Assembly: GCA_029237695.1 (NCBI GenBank)
Contig: CM055273.1
Coordinates: 61,493,968 to 61,557,967, forward strand
Origin: Conchocele bisecta
Lineage: Eukaryota > Mollusca > Bivalvia > Lucinida > Thyasiridae
Direction: 5' to 3'
DNA: 64,000 nucleotides
A model generated the notes under the pieces. It had not been told where the DNA came from and did no database searches. It saw only the letters and a program-made list of their open reading frames with translations. Each line of letters begins with the position of its first letter. The stretch's first letter is position 1. Shown piece by piece: positions 26,401-38,400 of this stretch. Both the position numbers and the translations under genes were made by a program.

Positions 26401-29400
26401 TTCTAACTAAGAAAACAAAAGTTAAATTTTAAAAATCAGTCCAGTATTTCTAAAATTCAAAAAAATTTCCCCATGTTAAATCCCCATAGACATCTTCACT
26501 CCGTGAAGATGTCTATGGGGATTTAACATGGGGAAATTGTTTTTTCGCAATAAAATCAACATTTTACCAAATTTCACGAAATAAAAAGAAGGCTCATTCT
26601 TAATTTTTTCGTTAATTTAATATTATCAAAAGAAATCTTGTTTTTGAATTGTTTATATAGCCGTAAAATTTGGCCAGCTTTTGTGAAACAGACAGTAGTA
26701 GTAAATTATCATCCAAATTTCGGAGTGATATAGGGCTAGTGGGAGCATTTATCATGTCCCTTATTCTTGATAGAGCTGAGAGGCATATAGAGGCATATAG
26801 AGGCATATAGAGGCATATATACTGTGTGTCTGTGGGTCCAGTTAAGAAGTTTTTCCAATCTGCCACCAGGTGCATTTGTGTGCCGACAGGCCACATTTTC
26901 TTGCGTTTATTTTTTAAATTATTTATGCAAAATGGTGAAAATATGTTAAAAAACAGTAAGTTTTATTTTATAAAAGTACATGGGGATCTACAAGTTAATT
27001 TCCCCTGCCTTACTGGTTCCTTGATTATAAAACTTTATTCCGTGTCGTGCTCAAACTCACCAAGATTGAACTGTGATTTGCTTTGACTAATCAAACTGTT
27101 TGTTTTCAAGTGCCAATTTGGAGTTATGAGTTTGCGCAGGTGCACACATGTCTACAATGAATCCATCCTTACTGGGATTCAGACCGAATGGTGAATGTGA
27201 TTCACACCTGTGACAAATGACCTGTAGCCTATTTCACCAACATTGCAAAGTATACTTTTCCAGCAAAGTATACTTTGAGGGAGAAATTTTCAATTTTAGG
27301 ATAAATTTATTAATTTTTATTATACTGAATTTATTACATTATCACATGATAATGTAATACATTCAGTATAATAATTCTGCATAATTTTAATCATCAAATA
27401 TATGCAGTCGTTAGTTCTGTATGAAATAATGCATTTCGAGAAAAATAAATGATTACCTCCACAAAGTATACTTTTCTAGATAAGTATACTTTGCAATTTT
27501 GATGAAATCGGCTACTGGTGTAGAAGAATGACTGGCATCAGATCAGAATATCGAAATTTCCGTGCTGAACATGCCATGTACAGATGCTTTTCTGTCTGTA
27601 TATGTGGCCGAGAAATGGGGCTTATGGGATTTGTGACCAATGTAGCTCCAGATCAAATAGCGTACTAGTGAAGCCTAATAACGATCAATATTGCTTGTTA
27701 GAAGCATGACAAGTGTTTCACTGATGAAATGGCGAACAGTGCAGATCCAGATCAGGTTGCAATTTTGATGAAATCGGCTACTGGTGTAGAAGAATGACTG
27801 GCATCAGATCAGAATATCGAAATTTCCGTGCTGAACATGCCATGTACAGATGCTTTTCTGTCTGTATATGTGGCCGAGAAATGGGGCTTATGGGATTTGT
27901 GACCAATGTAGCTCCAGATCAAATAGCGTACTAGTGAAGCCTAATAACGATCAATATTGCTTGTTAGAAGCATGACAAGTGTTTCACTGATGAAATGGCG
28001 AACAGTGCAGATCCAGATCAGACCGTGCTGATGCACGGGCTGGTCTGGATCTACACTGGTCGTAAAAACCAATTGTCCCCATTTATCCAGTCACAGCCAC
28101 ATGTTATGATTGTTGTCAAACAGATGTAAAACCTCATTCACTCAATCAATATTGTAGATTTTACCTTATTCACTGTTGTTAGATGTGCATTAAACCCCAT
28201 TCTCTCAGCCAGTCAGTGAATCTTCATGTAATTACTAGATGTTGAATGACATAGGACTGGCAGGAAGGGATGCTACTTAGTCAATCACAATGACCTTATT
28301 CACTGTTGTAAAATGGAATTTAAACCAAATCCACTCAGCCAATTAATGAAGCATTGTATTTACCAGACACTGAATGACGTGGGACTGGCAGAGAAATATT
28401 CTACAATGCAATCATTGAATTGTGTTGTACAATGTATATTGCCAGACACGCGATGATGTGGGACTTGTAGTGGATGTTTCTACTTCGTAATTCATCTGTA
28501 AATATTATTCAGTGAATCGTGTTGTATATTCCCAGACAATGAATGACGTGAGACTAACAGAGAAATATTCTACTCAGTCATCCATGCAGTCAATGAATTG
28601 TGTTGTGTATTGCCAGACACGCAATGACGTGGGACTGGTGGTGGATGTTTCTGCTTACCGTAGTAATTCATCTGTAAATATTATAGGAATGAATGGCCTT
28701 TTTGTGGAATTTATCGGGGTATAAACATGGAAAAGTATCGGGAATACTGGACGAGGCCTTCCGGCCTTCGTCCAGTATTCCCGCGACTTTTCCAAGTTTA
28801 TATCCCTGATAAATTCCACAAAAAGGGCATTCATTCTTTATAATTCCAGCATTTGAAATAAATTCATCAAGAAAATGTGTTTATTTTCCGTTTTCTTAAG
28901 AATTATTTTAACTGTGCCTCACGGTTACGGAAAGTAGTTCGGCGTGGGAGTTTACTGGGATATGCATATTTGACAGAGACTTGCTATGAGCCAACAAATG
29001 TTAGGGAATTGTACAAATATTTTTGTGCTGGAATTATTATTCAGTGAATTGTGTTGTATATTCACAGACACTGAATGATGTGGGGCTGGTAGTGAGAGAT
29101 GCGGTGGTCCTGTTGGAGCGGGAACAAGGGGCGGTACAGAAACTCCAGCAATCTGGCATTGCCCTTCACAGGTACTTGTTACATGGGTCAGTGTCTGAGA
29201 TCATGACCGGCAATTTTCCAAAATTGGCTTTGTTGGTCAGTGATATCCTTTCAACATATACAGAAACGTTTTTATTATATACCTACCCATGAAATACATA
29301 GTTATGCGATGTAAATAAAAGTCATATGTTCTCATCGATGAAATAAACAACTTCCGGTGAAAATACGACTACTTCCGCTATCTATATTCATAAAATCTAT

Positions 29401-32400
29401 GTTCGGGAAAACAGCGCAAATAGGCTGCAAATACACATTCATTACCGTATACAGTCTAAAAAACTGCTAATTTCCATGGAGCGGTATATAATAAATAGAA
29501 TATTCATATTTTTGCAATGAATATGACCTATATCTTCATAACGGCACTCGTGAAATATGGATATTTCACACCACTCGATGAACATATATGTCATATTCGT
29601 TGCAAAAATATGAATATCCTCTATCTATTGATGTTTTCTGCCTGATCACATTTGGAAATTACGAATTTGGTTATGATAAACTTTGATATCCTGGGTAAAC
29701 GATGTCGCCAGTTGTCAAACATTTCAGCATATGCCGCTTCAAATCCCGTCCATTTTTGGTGGTGTGAATGTTAGCAATTACCGAGCATACAACAAAAAAC
29801 AGTTCATGTCATTTTTCAACCAATTTTGAATCTAATCAATTAGCTGGTCTAGCTTGACGCTGATAGTGATTTCATATTTTTATGCCCTCTATCTCTATGT
29901 GTGATAGCAGCAAGGGGGGGGGTGTGGGGGGGGGCGTATTGTGGCTGTGACTTGAGAAATGGGCTTATTGGATTTGTGACGAGTGTAGCTCAATATCAAA
30001 TGGCATGCTCCTGTAGCCTGATATCAATAATACAATAGTTAGAAGTAGTACATGTATTTCATAGATTGAATGGCGAACAGTGCATGTAGATCCTGACCAG
30101 ACTGTGCTGATGCACAGGCTGATCTGGATTTACACTGGTTGCAAAACGTATAAGCACCATTTCTCCAGTCACCGCCACATGTGTTTTTGAAGTGCCGTTC
30201 ATTGGTGTGTAGACACAGAAATGCTGAACAAATGCCACCAGTTTTCACACAACAGGTTCCTATTGAATGAAGGGTTGTGGCCTAGGAAATGAAGGGAATG
30301 ATTTATGGCCTAGGAGTTAGAACTCTTGACTTCCAATCTGAAGGTTGTGGGTTCAAACCTCGCCTAGGGCATCAAAAATACTTTCATAGCATTTCCATCC
30401 CACTGGTTTATCGGATAAGACTTGAAACCGAGTTCCCGTCCGTAAATGGCCTTAGCTGCTGCTGGGGCGCTAAACCCATTCACTGTCACTTTTTGTCGTG
30501 TTTTCAGCGTGTTTACCATGACAGTGCTGATCCAGACACTACACAGACACAATCGTGTAGACACAGACATGCGGAATCGCGTACTCCAGTTTATACACGA
30601 CAATAGGTTTGACTGTCCTCCCGCGGATGATGGGGTACAGAATAAAAAGTCAAAGAAGGTAGTGTTGGAACGTCTTCCCTTTTGAAACTTACAAGCTTGT
30701 GTGCACCCAATCTCATGCTCAAAATTAGAAGTTGAGACTGAGTTTTGCTCAGACTCGGCCAATCAGACTGCTTTTTTTTTCCTTCGAAATTTCGAGACTA
30801 CAGTCAGAAAGTTTATAATTTCAAAAAAGTTTTTCATTCAGAATCAAACATTTTGATTTTGATTAGCTGAGCCAGGCTCAACCAATCAAATTGTTAAATT
30901 TTGATATTTAGTGTTATTTAGTTGTCCAGTTGTGTTGCTGCTTGATTGAAGTTTTGTTTCCTTTCATAAAATCTCTTTAATATTTCACAAAAGCACTTAC
31001 GAATACTTCACAAAAGCACTGTGACAAATTCATAGTGTGACATACTGTGATAAGTTCATAGTGTGACATACTGTTATAAATTCATTACCCTGGCTTATGC
31101 CTTTGGCAAGGAATTGGACGCATGCCGGGGCTAGTCCATAGTCCTTCATCTCTTAACCCTTACACCGCTATCTTAATTTTTTGTCGTCTGCTGTTCATTT
31201 TCTATTTTCCATTTTTATCACAACTGTGCTTATGAATACTTCCAATGTGCCACATTTTCTTGTTGTTACATGTTTTTACTAATTTCCTCTTTTTATACGA
31301 CCGTTTTTAAAAAACGGTACATATTATGTTTTACTGCACGGCGGGCGGCTGAAGAAAAAGCGCATAGTTCGTGTACACAACTCCTCCGAAACCGTTCAGT
31401 CGATCGATCTGAAACTATACACACGTCTTCTACACATATTGAAGATGTGCACCTTGGTGTTTTTATGCCGAAAAAATATTTTTTAACCAAAATATCACCT
31501 TTTTAACTTAGCCATTTTTTCTACATTTTTCTATACAGTTCTATATACGGTATAGAGTTTGTGTACACAACTCCTCCGAAACCGGTCAGTCGATTGATCT
31601 GAAACTATGCACACATCTTCTACACATATTGAAGATGTGCACCTTGGTATTTTTATGCCGAAAAAATATTTTTTTAACACAAATATCACCTTTTTAACTT
31701 AGCCATTTTTTCTACATTTTTCTATACAATTCTATATACGGTACAGAGTTTGTGTACATAACTCCTCCGAAACTGTTCAGTCGATCGTTCTGAAACTATA
31801 CACATGTCTTCTACACATATTGAAGATGTGCACCTTGGTGTTTTTATGCCGAAAACATATTTTTTAACCAAAATATTACCTTTTTAACTTAGCCATTTTT
31901 TCTACATTTTTCTATACAATTCTATATACGGTACAGAGTTTGTGTACATAACTCCTCCGAAACTGTTCAGTCGATCGTTCTGAAACTATACACATGTCTT
32001 CTACACATATTGAAGATGTGCACCTTGGTGTTTTTATGCCGAAAACATATTTTTTAACCAAAATATTACCTTTTTAACTTAGCCATTTTTTCTACATTTT
32101 TCTATACAATTCTATTTAGGGTACAGAGTTTGTGTACACAACTCCTCCGAAACCGTTCAGTCGATCGTTCTGAAACTATACACACGTCTTCTACACATAT
32201 TGAAGATGTGCACCTTGGTGTTTTTATGCCGAAAAAAAAAATCACCTTTTTAACTTAGCCATTTTTTCTACATTATTGTACCCAATTCCCTATCATTTCT
32301 ACTTTACACTCTACTTTTCTATCTCTGCTGAAATTAGTATAGCACAACGAGATGAAGAAATAATGCTATAGACTTTCAAATTCTCATTAATGTTTCTTGC

Positions 32401-35400
32401 CTTGGTGACAGCTTCACATTTCTGCATCTTCGCTGTCTGGCCCATATTTGACGGGTGTATTTTGTGACTTGCGGCACTCTTGTTTCATGATGTGCTGCTC
32501 ACATCTCTTGGTATTTTACTTTTATAAATGGATTACTGAATTCTTTCGTTATCAAATAGGGAACAAATGAAACAAAGTTCACTTATTAACATTTCCACTC
32601 CTCAATTTGAAAATCAATGTGTATTTTCACATTGTTGTGCATATTTTGTACTCCCACTTTTGATATCCAATGCGTATTTAGTTAAAATAAGTGCGTAAAA
32701 TACACCAACACACACCTTACCGGGTTCAAGCTAGCCAATCAAAATATAATTTTAGTCGTCTGCTGTTTTATTTTCCATTTTTATCATCAAAAACATGCTT
32801 TGTCATCACTTTAGAACAATTTACAACATGCTTTGACAGCACTTCAGAATCATTTCCATTGGAAATGATTCTGAAGTGCTGTCAAAACATGTTTTTATTG
32901 AGAAATAAGGCAAGATACAAAAGCAACAGCAGACGACAATTGTTGTGTGTAGCGGTCTAAGGGTTAGTGACAGATCAAGTGTTCGTTTTTCCCTCAATAT
33001 TGTAGGTTGATCATGTGTGTTTTATGAACCAATTTCTACTTCAATCAAACAAGCATGCATGTAAAACACTCCAGTGAAACCTCTAATCCGAACATGCTGG
33101 ATGGTCTTCAGGGTGCTTGGTATAGAGGCCTTCCACCATTAGTTACGGCATCGCTATACGGAGTGATATTTTTGTCACAATCATGGGTTACCCAGAGCCC
33201 CAGATAAGCTTTGTGTCTAAAGAGTATTGTACTTCCTGATGTCAAATTAAATGTTTATTTTATTTTTACAAATGGATTATTGATTTTCTCCCACTATTAA
33301 ATAGGGAACAAATGATCAAGACATAAAACAACCATTCACTTATTTGAGTGTATTATTCACTTTAATATTTATACTGTAATAGAATTGAACATGTACTTAT
33401 TTGACCAGATGAACTAAGTAAATTTTCAACTTTATTACAGTATTTCCACTACTCAATTTGAAAATCAATGTGTATTTTCACATTGATGTGAGTATTTTGT
33501 ACTCCCACTGTTGATAATCAATGCATATTCAGCTAAAATAAGTGCATAAATTACGCCAATATGCACCATGTCTGGAGCCCTGGTTACCCTTCAGTGCATT
33601 ACAGTGAAACGTGTCCAAACTGAACATCCAAAACACTTCCGTTTCTGCAGGGTTTACTGTTCATTGTTGTTTACATTGCCAGGAGTTGACATACTCGGAG
33701 CGAGCGGAGCTGTGTGACCAGAAGCTTTGCAAGCGTCTGTTCACATTGATGGAGGAGAAGCAGACAAACTTGGTTGTGTCTGTGGATCTCACCTCGGCTG
33801 AAGACATACTCAGTGTAAGTTTCCCAGTCCGTATAACAGGAGTGTTGGGAAAGTCAACCAACATTGACTGGGTTTGGGATATATGGCTGACAAAAATGAA
33901 CGTACAATGTTTACAACATAAATTTTTTTTTTATGCCCACAGTCTCGGTAGAATCTAGACTGTGTGTCCGACCTTGTGTGTGTCCGAGCAAACAAGAGCT
34001 AGATTATGAGGTTAACCACATAGTAATGGACTTGTTAAGAGATGCTTTTTCCATTTTTAACCCCCGTTATGTATTGCTCTTGTGGGGTTATTTTGTCTTT
34101 GTGGGTTGTTTTTTTCTGTATGCTTGATTGTGTTTTTTTTTAGGATTCATTAACAATAGGGACCCCACAATGTCCATGCATCTGGTTAAGAAATTTGCCA
34201 GAGTTTCGCCAGTCTGCCACTGGGGTCATTTGTATCGACGGGGCGTCTGTCAGTATTTTTCATCCCTCTGGTCTTTCAGATGAGACTTTAAAACCGAGGT
34301 CCCGTCTCTATATGACCTTACCTGTCGCAGGGACGCTAAACCCATTCACTTTCTACTTCTGGGCAATGTAGACTCGGATGAACCTTCAGCTTCTCCGTCT
34401 GATGAGAGATTAGGAGTCAGACATAATTGAAGTGTTAGACCACCTGAACGGTTCTACAGTCTGTCAAAGAGTCAGATGTGTGTATCACTTTTCTCACATG
34501 TTGGTGGGGCTGGGGTGGGTCTAGTCATCCTCGTCTAGTCATTCACATTATTTCCACTGGTAGACCGGATGGGAGCGCGTCTGTCAGTAGCCTATTTCAT
34601 CAACATTGCAAAGTATACTTTAGTAGCAAAGTATACATTGAGGGAGAAATTTTCAATTTTATGATAAATTTATTAATTTTAAATATACTGAATTTATTAC
34701 ATTATCACAGCCAATTTGGCTGTGATAATGTAATAAATTCAGTATAATAATTCTGTGAAATATATGCATTTGTTAGTTCTATATGAACTAATGCATTAAA
34801 ATAAATGATTACTCCCTCAAAGTATACTTTGCTAGTAAAGTATACTTTGCACTGTTGATGAAATCGGCTACTGGTGTAGACCGACGTGGACATAATCTCT
34901 AACCTGGACACTGTGGTGGGGGGTGAGGGTGGCTATGTTCTATGGACATTTTAGAGTTGTCTTTGTTTCACCTTTCAGATCGTGAAATGTCAAGTGGAAA
35001 TAATATGTAACCCAGAAATTTTATGGGTGGGTGGATGGGCATCTGTATGAATGGACACATTTTCTACTTGTCCTCGTGTCACCTTCCAGCTGGTAAACCG
35101 GGTGGGTGGCCACGTCTGTATGGTGAAGACCCACGTGGACATCATCGCCGACTTCTCCCCTTCCTTCACGGCCCGACTACAGGAGCTGGCCGACAAACAC
35201 AACTTCCTTATTTTTGAGGACAGGTACAGTATGGATACAGTCACAGGTGCCAGAAAACATTCACCTAACCTAAAAAGGTCAACACTGTTGTGAAACACGC
35301 GCCTTTTCAAACCCGTTCAAATAATAGAAATCTTTACATAACCATAACATTTAATGTTGAATATGTATAAAAATACATCGTTCAGCATCACAGTACAGGA

Positions 35401-38400
35401 TGTCTGGTTTAGAGAGGTTGCACTGTAATTCAGCTATATTAGGTACAATAATGGTACCATTGAGTTCCCATGGTGTCCAGTTTAGTGAGGTTGCACTGAA
35501 GACAGTACAGTACGCATATAGTGTGCAGTTCTTTGCATGAACACATGGATGCAGGGGAACCTCTATACCACAGGTGGAAGACTCGGACCTGTGACATAAA
35601 AAAATGCGCATTGTAAAAATCCCTTGACCCCGCCCACCTGTGGTCGTATGTTTCTATAGGTACCTCTAGAAATGTAGCGTACAGTACAACTGGTGGGTGG
35701 ATAATGGGATTTATTTTCAATGGGCATTTTATCACGGGTCCAACTCCACCTGTGTTCAGACACATTGGGAGGTCCTCAGGTAGACGAGCGGGCTTGTTTG
35801 AATAAGACGTGTTTACAATCTGATAGCATTGGTCATATTATGGACAAGAAAAGTCTGACAACGGGTCCATATGGAACTAGCTAGCTAGTCTAGTCCTTCG
35901 AGTACAATGGAACCTCTCTAAACCAGACACCCTGGGGACCCCCCAGGGTGTCTGGTTTAGAGAGGCTCCATTGTAAATTAGGTATATGAACACTCCAATT
36001 TGTGCTTTCAAGTCATGAACAGAATTTATCATTGGAGATAAATAGAGTGAAACCATCAAAATTAACACTGTTCGTGCTGAGAATGTGGCATTTTGTTTGT
36101 GGAAAATCCTAAATATTTTATTTTTATGTGCTTTAGAAGTACATGTCGCAACCACTATTTGAACCGTCTCGCCGAGATGTTTAAAATGAGTGGTCATAGC
36201 ATATGCTTTCATTGCGAAATAACAACAATGGAAAATTTATACCTGTAAAGATGTATTCTGAATGTGGTGGGTTAAACACAAATGTTTGCCGCATGTCGTC
36301 CTAGACGTTGCCAATTTTCGTCATGGAAACAAATAACTAAGTTTTAATACATTTTCTCAGCCTAAAATTGTGATCATGGATAAAAAATGGTTACATGGTT
36401 AACCCTTTCAACTGTAAATAGCTGGAATGGCCAATCCATTTGTCGCAATGCTTTTCAGACTATTCCATTTATTAAAAGGGAGAAAGAAACTCATTTGCAA
36501 AAAGTGCAGATCTTGATGAGATGGCTCGTTATGAGCTGGCTCATCTGGATCTACACTGTTTGCAAAGATTGCTAAAGACGGCTGTAGTGTTGAAAGCGTT
36601 AAACAGACATGTTTGCCGGAATGTCGTTTATAGACGTATCACTGTAAGTGTTAGTCTGTATTGTGCCAATTTTTGCCATGGAAACAATAACTAGGTTTTC
36701 TTAGCCTAAAATTGTGATCATGGAGAGAGAAAAATGGTTAAGACAGTGGCCACAGGGGATGTACAGCTAATTAGATGACAATGCAATAGCACGGCTATTT
36801 GTTCGTTTCAGGAAGTTTGCGGACATTGGCAATACAGTGCTACAGCAGTATAGTGGAGGTGTGTACAAGATCTCTGAGTGGGCCCACATTGTCAACGCCC
36901 ACTGTCTGCCAGGCCCGGGCATCGTTAAGGCCCTTCAGCAGGTAACGTGGGCAGGGTTCAATCTAGGATTTCAGCATTTGGGGCCACTGGTCCATCCGTA
37001 TTTAAAAAAGGGGCCACCCCCCCCCCCCCCCCGACTCAAACTGAGTGATCCATTTTACTAAAATAAATGTATGGCCTTTTTGACATTATTATAATTCTTA
37101 ACATGAAGGGATCAATTTTCGACATAATGGTGGCGACACTTATTTCTGCAATTTCTGAGTAATTTCTCTTCAGATAATTAAACTGTTGTGGCCCAGTAGA
37201 ATCATAATTCCAGGCCATTATGGCCACTCACTTTATTTTTGGGGGCCATTTATGACAAATAGGGGCCAATGGCTGGGCCTGAGATTATGCCATCATAACA
37301 ATAGCTGTATGTGGCCTGTAGTGTTTACCCATCAGTCCGTCTGTAGACACTTCTGTTCTTACAAAACTACAGTTCTGTGACATCCACCTTCATGGAATTT
37401 GCCGCATTCATTTAGGGGTGAACGGGTTAACCCTTACAATTAATTTACATATATTGAAATTACATTGTCATTTCGGCATGCACGTTAGTCCCTATTCCAT
37501 CAAGTGCATTTAAGTTTTGATTGAAATATATTTGCCCCACTCGATGTCGTGCGAATCATTGATGGTTATTAACTCTTTGCATGCTAGCAGTGAAAATATC
37601 CGCCAAACAAATTAGGAGTATATTTTTTATTTCTCTGTAAATATGTCTTGTAATTTCATTTATAGAATTGATTCCTCAGGACTCAATTCTAATGAAATGC
37701 CAAGACATATTCATGATATTTACAAGGAGAAATAAAAGAAAATATGATGACTTTTGTCCGCTATTTTTGAACTATTTATAGCCCACAAGTTTCCCAGTAT
37801 GCAAAGAGTTAAAGTTTCTCTAATGTCATTTAATCTCCATGATGTTAATGACACACAATCTTGACCAACAAGTCACTGTTACATGAATTGTGACCAAATG
37901 CCGTAATACAAGATGGAACTTAATTAACATACTACATGTATATATTATGATATATACTCCACACACTTTAACCCTTTCAACGCTACAGACCTCTTTAGCA
38001 ATATTTGCAAACAGTGTAAATCCAGATGAGCCGGCTCATAACGAGCCGTCGTATTTGGATCTGCACTTTTTGCAAGTTAATTTCATATTTTTATGAAATA
38101 CCCCGTCTTTTCAATGGACTAGTCTGAAAATCTTGTTGTGACTATTGGATTGGTCCTTAAATTAACAGATCACAGTCCATTTCACTTATTTAGGATTGAA
38201 AGGGTTACCAAGACCAAATGTTTGGCGGCCACAACAGCCATCGTTTTTTTCCTTAAATATGCAGGTGGGAGGACCACTGGGACGGGGATGTCTGCTGATA
38301 GCCGAAATGAGTTCTGCTGGTAACCTTGCAACTGGGGAATACACAAAAGGTAGATTTCACACAAAACTACTAACTTTGCACAATAAAGTTGCCAGGTCTC

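Noticed and set aside
30303..30372. Possible tRNA gene near UMPS exon 5
   Set aside because: The same tRNA-like head joined to the same body occurs at 50884-51088 and as a solo head at 47218-47285, so it is a SINE.
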